From contig JAPWUY010000115.1 of the NCBI GenBank assembly GCA_028275295.1, positions 1-6,392 on the forward strand: a stretch of 6,392 nucleotides of DNA, given 5' to 3'. The notes under the pieces were generated by a model, which was given only the letters and a program-made list of their open reading frames with translations, ran no database searches and was not told the origin of the DNA. This DNA comes from Thermodesulfobacteriota bacterium (GTDB lineage: Bacteria > Desulfobacterota > Desulfocorpusculales > Desulfocorpusculum). Position 1 is the first letter of the stretch. Each line of letters starts with the position of its first letter. The translations under genes and the position numbers were made by a program. Shown here piece by piece: positions 1-5,654 of this stretch.

Positions 1-41
1 CCCACCTTGTCCGCAACTGTCTTGGGAAGGCTCTCCCTCAT
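1..41 (-). CDS. Possible 5' end of a further gene (partial)
   Basis: An ATG at 41-39 opens a frame that runs to the window edge and encodes MRESLPKTVADKV, then is cut off. It lies 28 bases after the kinase stop and is co-directional with every other gene here. A purine-rich AAGGAGG sits at 64-58, but it is 16 bases from this ATG, which is longer than usual; a GGGG run at 49-46 is closer. An in-frame TAG directly precedes the ATG, so no longer start exists in this frame. Thirteen residues are too few to assign a family. It may be the next gene of the same transcript or chance. Confidence 0.35.
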   Translation of the reverse strand, partial: MRESLPKTVADKV

Positions 42-69
42 CTATCCCCTGGAACCCCCTCCTTGGGTT

Positions 70-981
70 TCAGCTCCAAGCCCCATCCCTGTCGCGGAAG
101 CGCTTGGATGCGTATGCCTTCAGAGCTGCTGCGAATTCGCCACAGCTCTGGAATCGGTCTTCGGGTCTCAATGAGATGGCCTTGAGGATTATCCCCTCGA
201 GCTCCTCATCTACCCTGGGGTGGCATTCCGATGGTCTCTTGCAAAACATCCCGAGAGGCTCCGATATCTTCCTCTTCCTAAGCCTTTCCACAGGCTCGGG
301 ATACAGGGGAAGGGCTGGGACCGCCATCTCGAAAAGTATCACCCCCACAGCGTATATATCCGCCCTCCCATCCACTTCCTGTCCCGATGCCTGTTCAGGC
401 GCCATGTAGAGGGGTGTCCCCAATGCTCTCCCCTGATCAAGATCTTCTCCCCTGAGCTCCCTGGCTATTCCGAAGTCCGAAATGAGGACCCTTCTGGTCT
501 TGCTCTCGAGGAGGATATTCGCCGGCTTTATATCCCGATGGACCACCTCCTCATCATGGGCATAGGCCAATGCATCCAGAACCTGCAACAAGATCCCGAT
601 GCCCTCTGCCAATGGGAACAGCCTCTTGGAGGGGATGGGGTGTTTTCTGACCCTCTCCATCATCTGGCTGAGAGACATTCCCCTGACAAGCTGCATCACC
701 ATGAAATAGAGGTCCTCCGTCTCTCCCACCTCGTAGATGGGGACTATGTTGGGATGGGTCAAAATGGCAGCTGTCTCGGCCTCCTGTCTGAAACGCAAGG
801 ATGCAATGGGATCCACTATGAGGTCCTTGGGAAGCACCTTCACCGCAACGGGCCTTTTGAGGGTCGTCTGGTAGCCCAGAAAAACCACTCCCATGCTCCC
901 CCTGCCGAGCTCCTTTATGAGCTTGCAGGTCCCCAGCGCTGCGCCAGTGAGGTGATCCAATGAGACCCGAGGCAATCCCAC
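70..981 (-). CDS. Hanks-type serine/threonine protein kinase, cytosolic, 303 aa
   Basis: This is a single-domain eukaryotic-like protein kinase that transfers the gamma-phosphate of ATP to Ser/Thr of protein substrates. Numbered from the GTG at 981, the motifs run in order: glycine loop GRGSMGVV (26-33), catalytic lysine in AVKV (K48), catalytic loop HRDIKPAN (148-155, base D150), metal-binding DFG (169-171), GTPLYMAPEQ at the end of the activation segment (APE 194-196), and the late arginine in RPEDRF (276). All catalytic residues are present, so it should be active. I see no membrane segment, PASTA repeat or other sensor domain, and the protein ends shortly after the kinase fold. The GTG start has a strong ribosome binding site. 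The frame stays open upstream through recR, but that part is recR read out of frame. The start lies 47 bases after the recR stop, so co-transcription is likely. Substrate unknown. Confidence 0.9.
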   Translation of the reverse strand: MGLPRVSLDHLTGAALGTCKLIKELGRGSMGVVFLGYQTTLKRPVAVKVLPKDLIVDPIASLRFRQEAETAAILTHPNIVPIYEVGETEDLYFMVMQLVRGMSLSQMMERVRKHPIPSKRLFPLAEGIGILLQVLDALAYAHDEEVVHRDIKPANILLESKTRRVLISDFGIARELRGEDLDQGRALGTPLYMAPEQASGQEVDGRADIYAVGVILFEMAVPALPLYPEPVERLRKRKISEPLGMFCKRPSECHPRVDEELEGIILKAISLRPEDRFQSCGEFAAALKAYASKRFRDRDGAWS

Positions 982-987
982 AGCCCG

Positions 988-995
988 CTCCTCTT
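988..995 (-). promoter_or_regulatory. Ribosome binding site that fixes the kinase start
   Basis: AAGAGGAG at 995-988 is followed by six bases and then GTG at 981. No ATG lies between the recR stop and the kinase glycine loop in this frame. The other GTG, at 1014, has only a GGTAGGG run almost touching it. The downstream GTG is therefore the better start and gives a 25-residue lead-in before the glycine loop. Confidence 0.7.
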
Positions 996-1028
996 CCGAG
1001 AAAGATCGAGCCACCCCTACCTTCGGGG

Positions 1029-1628
1029 CTATAGCTCCCTTCTGTTCTCTATGGCCTTCTCCAGGGTGACCTTGTCCGCGTACTGGACGTCTCCTCCTGC
1101 GGGAAGGCCATATGCTATCCTGGTGACCTTGACCCCCGTTGGTTTCAGCAACTCGGCTATGTAAAGAGAGGTCGACTCCCCTTCCACCGATGGATTTGTG
1201 GCCAGGATCACTTCCCTTATGGTCCCCTTTGCTACCCTCTCCACGAGCTCCTGAATCCTGAGATCCTCTGGCTCGATCCCGTCGAGGGGGGAGATCACTC
1301 CGTGGAGAACGTGGTACTTGCCAGTGAACCCACCACTGGATTCTATGGCCATGAGGTCTCCTGGCTCCTCCACCACGCATATCTGGGAGTCGTTTCTCCT
1401 GGGATCCCTGCAGATGGTGCAAGGATCTTCCTCGGTATAGTTGAAACAGACGGAACAGGTCCTGAGCTTGCGCTTGAGGTCCACCAAGGCTTGAGAGAGG
1501 GCTTCCACTTCCTCAGCAGGTGCCTTGAGAAGGAAAAGGGCTAGACGAGTCGCGCTTTTTTCCCCAATGCCTGGGAGCTTCACCAGTCTCTCTATCAGAT
1601 GTTCCAGGGGCTTGGCAAGTTGGGCCAT
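1029..1628 (-). CDS. recR: Recombination mediator protein RecR, 199 aa
   Basis: RecR works with RecO (and RecF) to load RecA onto SSB-coated single-stranded DNA at gaps; it forms a ring-shaped tetramer that clamps DNA. The length is normal for the family. Visible in order: N-terminal helix-hairpin-helix with LPGIGEKSATRLA (18-30), a four-cysteine zinc module (C58, C61, C70, C73), a Toprim domain starting at ICVVEEPGDLMAIE (83-96) and including ATNPSVEGE (143-151), and the C-terminal GLPAGGDVQYADKVTL signature (174-189). The ATG at 1628 lies 16 bases after the ebfC stop. An AAGGAG abuts the ATG, while a GAGGGGG eight bases farther up is better spaced and may be the functional site. Position after dnaX and ebfC is the classical arrangement and supports the assignment. 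Confidence 0.97.
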   Translation of the reverse strand: MAQLAKPLEHLIERLVKLPGIGEKSATRLALFLLKAPAEEVEALSQALVDLKRKLRTCSVCFNYTEEDPCTICRDPRRNDSQICVVEEPGDLMAIESSGGFTGKYHVLHGVISPLDGIEPEDLRIQELVERVAKGTIREVILATNPSVEGESTSLYIAELLKPTGVKVTRIAYGLPAGGDVQYADKVTLEKAIENRREL

Positions 1629-1644
1629 CTCCTTTTCCCCCTCA

Positions 1645-1965
1645 TCAAGTGATAAGTCCGGGTATCTTGCCCATCAAGCCCGCTGGGACTATCTTGCTCA
1701 TCTCTTCTCTGACCATCTCCTGGGTTCTCCTTTTGGCCTCAGAGACTGCGGCCAATATGAGATCCTGGAGCATCTCCACTTCCTGGGGATTCACCACCTG
1801 TGGATCTATCTTTAGCTCCACTAGCTCCCCATGGCCATTCATCACTGCCCGAACCATCCCCCCTCCGGAGGAGGCCTCTATCCTCCTTGCCTCGAGCTCC
1901 TCCTGAAGGCGCACGATCTCGGATTGGATCTTCATCAACTTCCCTATCTCCCCGAACCCTTTCAC
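1645..1965 (-). CDS. ebfC: Nucleoid-associated protein of the YbaB/EbfC family, 106 aa
   Basis: Small dimeric DNA-binding protein of the YbaB/EbfC family, typically encoded between dnaX and recR. Seen here: an N-terminal helix rich in charged residues (about 5-33, containing GKLMKIQSEIVRLQEELEAR), a short glycine stretch (SSGGGMVRAVMNGHGELVELKID, about 33-54, the usual beta-sheet core), then helices with PQEVEMLQDLILAAVSEA and a Met/Gly-rich tail. The start is GTG at 1965, with GGAGGTGA ending a few bases upstream; no ATG suits. The GTGA start overlaps by four bases the stop of the small ORF ahead of it, which suggests translational coupling if that ORF is real. The precise cellular role of the family is not settled; some members bind DNA and affect expression or recombination. 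Confidence 0.95.
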   Translation of the reverse strand: MKGFGEIGKLMKIQSEIVRLQEELEARRIEASSGGGMVRAVMNGHGELVELKIDPQVVNPQEVEMLQDLILAAVSEAKRRTQEMVREEMSKIVPAGLMGKIPGLIT

Positions 1966-2108
1966 CCCTTCACCTCCAAATTCCCCTGCCCCCGTATTGA
2001 AAAGACCTCACCCGCCGAAGCCTTAACCCCAAGACTCCTGCCCAGGAGGATCGCACCGAAGCTCCCCCCTGTGGGATAAACCCGTATCCTTGGCCCTCGA
2101 GCCATCAT
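1962..2108 (-). CDS. Possible small protein between dnaX and ebfC, 48 aa
   Basis: The 202 bases between the dnaX stop and the ebfC start hold an open frame starting at tandem ATGs (2108 and 2105). GAGGTGA at 2120-2114 lies five bases ahead of the first. The product begins MMARGPRIRVYPTGGSFG and ends GNLEVKG. It is basic and glycine-rich with alternating hydrophobic residues, has no cysteine, signal peptide or clear membrane segment, and matches no family I recognise. Its stop overlaps the ebfC GTG by four bases. Roughly two thirds of the third codon positions are G or C, and it uses AGG and ATA like its neighbours. The frame is also open up to a TTG at 2171 that overlaps the dnaX stop (69 aa), but that start has no obvious ribosome binding site. 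It could instead be a non-coding spacer that is open by chance. Confidence 0.42.
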   Translation of the reverse strand: MMARGPRIRVYPTGGSFGAILLGRSLGVKASAGEVFSIRGQGNLEVKG

Positions 2109-2167
2109 GACCCTCACCTCTTGCCCCAAACCCATCGGCCCCGAAACTTCTCCTGGGAAGAGACGAT

Positions 2168-3766
2168 TCAAATTTCCTCACTTTGTCCCCTAGGTTCCTC
2201 GATCTCCACAAGCCTTGCCTTGAAAATCTCAACTGCCTTCTGGACAAGAGGGTGAGATCTAACCTCCTGGCTCTTTCTTTTTGCCGAATTGGACTCCCTG
2301 GAATGGTTACTGTTGTCCAAAACTGGCACAACCTTGGTCCCCTTCCCGAAGAATTTGTCACAAGCCTCCCTCAAGTATCTCGCATTTTCCCCGGAATTCA
2401 GGGACTCCACGTGAAAGGTGCTGGGCAGGGCGACAACTAGCCTCCCATCCGATGAACAATCCATGAGCCTTCCCTGCTCGAGAATGGAAGCAAGGGAAGG
2501 CTTCTTGTCCCTCAGGGACCCTATGAACTCCTGCCACTTCTGGAAAGGGGGTAAAAACTCAGCCCGCGGGCCTGATACCTCCGACTCGATTGGTCTTGCC
2601 TCTCCCCTGGGCTCTCTGGAGAGGTACTTTTCTGCCAAGTCCTCTAGCCTTTCTATGAGTTCCCTGGCATCCACTGTCCTCTCGAGGGTTGCCAAGCGCA
2701 CAAGGAGCATCTCCATCACGTACCTGGCGTTTGCCGATCTCCTCATGTCCTCCTCTGCGGAGACCACTATCTCGAACCAAAGTTGGAGATCATCCAGGGT
2801 CACCCGCTCCGCCTGTCTTCTCAGCTCTTCCAATTCGTGCTCCGGCACATCCACGAGGGAAGAGGCCTTGTCCGCCACCTTGACGACCATGAGATTCCTC
2901 AGATGCTCGACGAGTCTGTAATAGAAGTTCTGGAGAGAGTATCCCTCTCGATAGAGCTCCTCGGCTATTTCCAGGCACCGGGCCGGATCTTCCTCTATCA
3001 CCGCCCAGATCGCCCTGTGGGCCCAGTCGCTGGGGAGCATCCCCAACACTTCGGTCAGGGCTTGGGAATCTATCCGAGTGCCCGAATAGGCGACGAGCTG
3101 ATCCAGAAGGCTTTGGGCATCCCTCAGACTCCCCTCTGAGTGCTTGGCCAATGCCCTCAACGCGTTCGCCTCTATCTCTATTCCTTCGGCCTGGCAGATG
3201 AGCCTCAATTGGCGGACGATCTCCGCCACTGGTATTCTCCTGAAGTCGAACCTCTGACATCTAGAGAGTATAGTGGCCGGGACCTTTTGGATCTCAGTTG
3301 TTGCCAGAACGAAGATCACATGAGGAGGTGGCTCCTCCAAGGTCTTGAGGAGGGCGTTGAAAGCAGCGAGGGAGAGCATGTGAACCTCGTCTATTATGTA
3401 GACCTTGTATCTTCCCCTCGCTGGCCTATAGCGAAGGGCCTCCCTTATATCCCTTATGTTCTCCACACTTGTGTGGGATGCCCCGTCGATCTCCTGCACA
3501 TCCACTGAGATCCCCTGGGTTATCTCCGAGCAAGAGGAGCAGAGTCCACAGGGCTCCGGGGTTGGACCATGATCGCAATTTACGGCCTTGGCAAATATCC
3601 TAGCCACAGTGGTCTTCCCCACTCCCCTGGGGCCGCTGAAAAGATAAGCATGCGCTATTCTCCCATGCCTCAGGGCGTTCTGGAGGGTGGTGGTCACGTG
3701 ACCTTGACCTACGACCTCTTGGAACCTCTGGGGACGCCACCTGCGGGCCAATACTGCGTAAGCCAT
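2168..3766 (-). CDS. dnaX: DNA polymerase III subunit tau/gamma, clamp loader ATPase, 532 aa
   Basis: DnaX is the ATP-driven motor subunit of the clamp loader, which opens the beta sliding clamp and places it on primed DNA at the replication fork. Visible in order: the N-terminal YAVLARRWRPQRFQEVVGQ signature (3-21), Walker A GPRGVGKT (45-52), a zinc module (C64, C73, C76, C79), Walker B IIDEVH (124-129), sensor 1 ATTE (155-158) and the SRC arginine finger (168-170). The collar domain follows. The C-terminal part (about 400-532) is variable and carries the likely polymerase-binding region. The length fits tau-like proteins shorter than the E. coli one. The ATG at 3766 has GAGGAAAGG a few bases upstream. 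It begins about 50 bases after the SRP RNA stem. I see no convincing programmed frameshift site for a separate gamma form. Confidence 0.97.
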   Translation of the reverse strand: MAYAVLARRWRPQRFQEVVGQGHVTTTLQNALRHGRIAHAYLFSGPRGVGKTTVARIFAKAVNCDHGPTPEPCGLCSSCSEITQGISVDVQEIDGASHTSVENIRDIREALRYRPARGRYKVYIIDEVHMLSLAAFNALLKTLEEPPPHVIFVLATTEIQKVPATILSRCQRFDFRRIPVAEIVRQLRLICQAEGIEIEANALRALAKHSEGSLRDAQSLLDQLVAYSGTRIDSQALTEVLGMLPSDWAHRAIWAVIEEDPARCLEIAEELYREGYSLQNFYYRLVEHLRNLMVVKVADKASSLVDVPEHELEELRRQAERVTLDDLQLWFEIVVSAEEDMRRSANARYVMEMLLVRLATLERTVDARELIERLEDLAEKYLSREPRGEARPIESEVSGPRAEFLPPFQKWQEFIGSLRDKKPSLASILEQGRLMDCSSDGRLVVALPSTFHVESLNSGENARYLREACDKFFGKGTKVVPVLDNSNHSRESNSAKRKSQEVRSHPLVQKAVEIFKARLVEIEEPRGQSEEI

Positions 3767-3816
3767 GGAGCCTTTCCTCGCCCAGAACGGGCCCTCATAA
3801 GCGGTTAGGAAGGAAA

Positions 3817-3951
3817 GATAGGTGGATAGGGGTGATAGCTAGGCGCCCCTGCAGCACCCGAGAAGGTTACGACCGCTGCTTCCTTCCGGACCTGACGGGG
3901 TTGGTAACCCCTCGTCGCACAGGACCCAGCTACCACCCCTATCCACCCATC
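3817..3951 (-). ncRNA. ffs: Signal recognition particle RNA, small bacterial type (4.5S-like)
   Basis: RNA core of the signal recognition particle; with Ffh it targets ribosomes making membrane and secreted proteins to FtsY. The universally conserved domain IV is present on the minus strand at about 3899-3877: GTCAGGTCC, a GGAA tetraloop, then GGAAGCAGC. It is enclosed by a GGTTAC/GTAACC helix. The outer arms 3951-3925 and 3843-3817 pair over 27 bp with only G-U wobbles (three) and no mismatch. The ends given are the ends of this helix; the mature RNA could be shorter (about 105-120 nt) with the outer part a processing stem. I see no Alu domain. It lies between the tRNA-Ser genes and dnaX, as the SRP RNA does in B. 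subtilis. No clear promoter lies just upstream, so it may be cut from a transcript shared with the tRNAs. Confidence 0.93.
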
Positions 3952-3966
3952 CCCATCCCCATCCCC
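3946..3966 (-). repeat. G-quadruplex-type motif: tandem GGGGAT units
   Basis: On the minus strand three GGGG runs and one GGG run are separated by AT dinucleotides, giving four G-runs with two-base loops in 21 bases. This satisfies the usual sequence rule for an intramolecular G-quadruplex. More G-runs follow within the SRP RNA 5' arm (GGTGG, GGGG, GGTGG). The last G-run overlaps the outermost base pairs of the SRP RNA stem. Formation in DNA or RNA is inferred only. Confidence 0.6.
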
Positions 3967-4025
3967 TGATCCTCACCTTTCCGTTCCAACTCCCCCCAAA
4001 TTTCGGCCTTGCCCTTACGGTTGCG

Positions 4026-4119
4026 TGGCGGAGAGAGAGGGATTCGAACCCTCGGTACACCTTTTGGGTGCACACACGATTTCCAGTCGTGCCCCTTCGG
4101 CCATCTCGGGCATCTCTCC
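4026..4119 (-). tRNA. tRNA-Ser, anticodon GGA
   Basis: Reads UCC/UCU serine codons. The acceptor stem is GGAGAGA/TCTCTCC (4119-4113 with 4036-4030), followed by discriminator G and an encoded CCA (4028-4026). The D stem is CCC/GGG. The anticodon arm is CACGA, loop CTGGAAA, TCGTG, which gives anticodon GGA. A long class II variable arm, GTGCACC/GGTGTAC around CAAAA, is typical of serine tRNAs. The T arm is GAGGG, TTCGAAT, CCCTC. Its 3' end shares 26 identical bases with the neighbouring serine tRNA (4026-4051 versus 4153-4178), so the pair probably arose by duplication or is kept alike by recombination. The gap to the SRP RNA stem is about 74 bases. Confidence 0.97.
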
Positions 4120-4152
4120 GTCTGTGAACTCCCATTTTCCCTTTCGATCCCT

Positions 4153-4246
4153 TGGCGGAGAGAGAGGGATTCGAACCCCCGGTCCACCTCGCGGTGGACA
4201 ACTGATTTCGAATCAGCCGCCTTAAGCCAGACTCGGCCATCTCTCC
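4153..4246 (-). tRNA. tRNA-Ser, anticodon CGA
   Basis: Reads UCG serine codons. The acceptor stem is GGAGAGA/TCTCTCC, with discriminator G and encoded CCA (4155-4153). The anticodon arm is GCTGA, loop TTCGAAA, TCAGT (closing G-U pair), giving anticodon CGA. The variable arm is a clean seven-pair stem GTCCACC/GGTGGAC closed by a GCGA tetraloop. The T arm carries TTCGAAT. It lies 33 bases before the second tRNA-Ser in transcription order, and the spacer has no terminator, so the two are probably one transcript. Neither is a substrate of the TadA encoded just upstream, which acts on an A at position 34. Confidence 0.97.
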
Positions 4247-4329
4247 GTCCCAAAGGGCTTATCACCCAGGAAAACCCCTCACATGAAGTTTCCCTAAGAG
4301 GACCTCGAGGATTCCCCCTTGCCAAGGAC
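4247..4329 (-). other. Spacer between tadA and the tRNA pair; no clear promoter or terminator
   Basis: These 83 bases contain a CCTCGAGG palindrome (4310-4303) and a weak GGGTGATAAGCCC hairpin near the tRNA. No stem is followed by a run of T, and I see no good -35/-10 pair on the minus strand. The tRNAs may therefore be transcribed from upstream, or from a promoter too divergent to recognise. Confidence 0.4.
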
Positions 4330-4890
4330 TCATCCCAGCCTATCCCTCTTCTCACCCTGCAAGCCATCTTTAGATCGTCTGAGTTTTCTGAAGAAGGCTC
4401 TCATGAGGGCCGTGGACTCCTCCTCGAGGACCCCTCCGACCACATCCACTTTGTGGTTGAGCCTCCCATCCAGGTGAACCGAGTACAGGGACCCAAAGGC
4501 CCCCCCTTTGGGCTCCCTGCACCCGTATATGACCTCCTTCAGTCTGGCCAAATGTATGGCACCAACGCACATGAGGCATGGCTCCACCGTCACATACATT
4601 TTCGCCCCATTGAGCCTATAATTTCCCACTGCCTCACATGCCCTTCTCAAGGCCAGGATCTCAGCATGGGCCGTGGGATCACAGAGCCTCTCGCACCCAT
4701 TGTGGGCGCTGGCTATGACCCTCCCATCCAACACTATGATCGCTCCCACAGGGACCTCTCCCTCATGAAATCCTCTCACAGCCTCCCTCAGTGCAAAGCG
4801 CATGAATGCCCTGTGGGGGTGAGATGGGATGGAAGAGGCGCCCTCGAGGAATCCGTTTTCCAAAGATCCCAGTGGGATGTTCCCTCTCAT
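4330..4890 (-). CDS. tadA: tRNA-specific adenosine deaminase TadA, 186 aa
   Basis: TadA deaminates adenosine 34 to inosine in the anticodon of tRNA-Arg(ACG), allowing one tRNA to read CGU, CGC and CGA. It is a zinc-dependent cytidine-deaminase-fold enzyme. The zinc and catalytic residues are all there: H75-A76-E77 in DPTAHAEILALR, where E77 is the proton shuttle, and C105 and C108 in VEPCLMCVGA. Other family marks are EVPVGAIIV (45-53), NYRLNGAKMYVT (90-101) and the region YGCREPKGGAFGSL. Relative to E. coli TadA the N-terminus from the ATG at 4890 is about 18 residues longer. M30 is an alternative start that would remove residues normally present, so I kept the upstream ATG although its ribosome binding site is weak. 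It follows fliW by 33 bases with no terminator. Confidence 0.95.
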   Translation of the reverse strand: MRGNIPLGSLENGFLEGASSIPSHPHRAFMRFALREAVRGFHEGEVPVGAIIVLDGRVIASAHNGCERLCDPTAHAEILALRRACEAVGNYRLNGAKMYVTVEPCLMCVGAIHLARLKEVIYGCREPKGGAFGSLYSVHLDGRLNHKVDVVGGVLEEESTALMRAFFRKLRRSKDGLQGEKRDRLG

Positions 4891-4923
4891 CTCTCTAAGG
4901 ATAGAACATGGTCCCCTCGGTGA

Positions 4924-5403
4924 TCAACCCTGAGGCGCAAAGGAGGGTTTCTCTCGAACCTCAGCTTCCGAGTCCGTGGAGAGGGCCGTGAGGTCGTGTC
5001 TCATCTCATAACGGGACCCCACGAGGATCACTTGCTTGCCTCTTCTGGTCTTGGGATTTATGAGGAGGGGAGCCAGGAGATTGGCCGTGACTTTCCTCGC
5101 CTCCCTGTGGACCCTGACAATGGAGAGGACCGCCGCCTCCCCCACCTGCCCAATCCCCAACTCCCTCAGCTCCTCCTCGGGGATGGAACCCAAGTAGTCC
5201 TCATCGACTAGAAGGGGATCTATGACAAGAAAAGCGAGAGCGCCGTCTTCCAGGTTCTGCAACCAGTGAAAGGGGCTCTCTGGAGAGTGGTGCAAAAGCA
5301 CAAATCTCCTGGCTTCGGGGAAGCCTGGAATTCCGTCAGGAAACACTATGGCATCCTTGTCGTCGAGCTCTATTTTCCCGAACCTGGTCGTCTCCAATAT
5401 CAT
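4924..5403 (-). CDS. fliW: Flagellar assembly factor FliW, 159 aa
   Basis: FliW is the protein antagonist of CsrA. It binds CsrA allosterically and also binds flagellin; when flagellin leaves through the export gate, freed FliW titrates CsrA and flagellin translation resumes. Family hallmarks seen: an N-terminal strand ending in [20 protein letters not shown] (8-27), [31 protein letters not shown] (43-63), the acidic [17 protein letters not shown] stretch, and [20 protein letters not shown] (105-124) near the end. The ATG at 5403 overlaps the csrA stop as ATGA, so the two proteins are probably translated in a coupled way and made in fixed ratio. The frame remains open upstream for 130 codons through csrA, but the family N-terminus begins exactly at this ATG. 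Confidence 0.95.
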   Translation of the reverse strand: MILETTRFGKIELDDKDAIVFPDGIPGFPEARRFVLLHHSPESPFHWLQNLEDGALAFLVIDPLLVDEDYLGSIPEEELRELGIGQVGEAAVLSIVRVHREARKVTANLLAPLLINPKTRRGKQVILVGSRYEMRHDLTALSTDSEAEVREKPSFAPQG

Positions 5404-5654
5404 CCTCTTTTCCCCGAGCCTCTTGGGTCCACAAGGAGAAGCTTGTCGAGTCCCTCCAGGTCTTCTTTCTGAGCCATGGCGGCTGCCCTGTTCTCTTCCA
5501 GGATTCTCACATATACCTCTTCCCTGTGCACTTGGGTGTGGGGAGGGGCCTGAATTCCCAGCTTCACTTGTCTTCCCTTCACATCGAGTATGGTTACGAA
5601 TATGTCCTCCCCTATGGCTATCCTCTCCCCCACCTTCCTCGTGAGAACGAGCAT
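5400..5654 (-). CDS. csrA: Carbon storage regulator / translational repressor CsrA, 84 aa
   Basis: CsrA is a homodimeric RNA-binding protein that blocks translation by binding GGA motifs at ribosome binding sites; in FliW-type systems its main target is flagellin mRNA. The sequence starts with the classic [20 protein letters not shown], continues with [13 protein letters not shown] (25-37) and the RNA-contacting VHREEVY (42-48, R44), and then ILEENRAAA. The C-terminal tail is longer than in E. coli, like that of FliW-controlled CsrA proteins, and Asn55, reported as important for FliW control in B. subtilis, is kept. GGGAGGG at 5667-5661 lies six bases before the ATG. An in-frame ATG at 5729 would add 25 residues that do not belong to the family, so I rejected it. 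Confidence 0.96.
   Translation of the reverse strand: MLVLTRKVGERIAIGEDIFVTILDVKGRQVKLGIQAPPHTQVHREEVYVRILEENRAAAMAQKEDLEGLDKLLLVDPRGSGKRG

Noticed and set aside
220..963. Open frame of 247 codons on the plus strand
   Set aside because: It is fully antisense to the kinase, whose motifs are complete and in order; the plus-strand product shows no family signature.
982..1422. N-terminal extension of the kinase to an ATG at 1422
   Set aside because: The extra 147 residues are recR in another frame, rich in Arg and Gly with no domain; the GTG at 981 has a far better ribosome binding site.
2035..2048. Inverted repeat CTCCTG/CAGGAG as a terminator between dnaX and ebfC
   Set aside because: The stem is five to six pairs with a tiny loop and no T-run follows; it also lies inside the candidate small ORF.
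2268..2285. A-rich stretch (GCAAAAAGAAAG) in dnaX as a programmed -1 frameshift site
   Set aside because: It is not a canonical A AAA AAG heptamer. It lies near residue 490, too far downstream to make a gamma-like form, and I see no clear stimulatory hairpin; the -1 frame stops a few codons later, which any chance frame might do.
3776..3788. GCCC-GTTCT-GGGC hairpin between SRP RNA and dnaX as a terminator
   Set aside because: The stem is only four pairs and is followed by GAGGAAAGG, the dnaX ribosome binding region, not by T residues.
3712..3798. Small ORF starting at ATG 3798 ahead of and overlapping the dnaX start
   Set aside because: It has no ribosome binding site and no recognisable product, and most of it is dnaX read in another frame.
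4009..4923. Open frame of 304 codons on the plus strand
   Set aside because: It runs antisense through both tRNA genes and tadA. The GERGIRTL-type start is the well-known false protein obtained by translating the opposite strand of tRNA genes.
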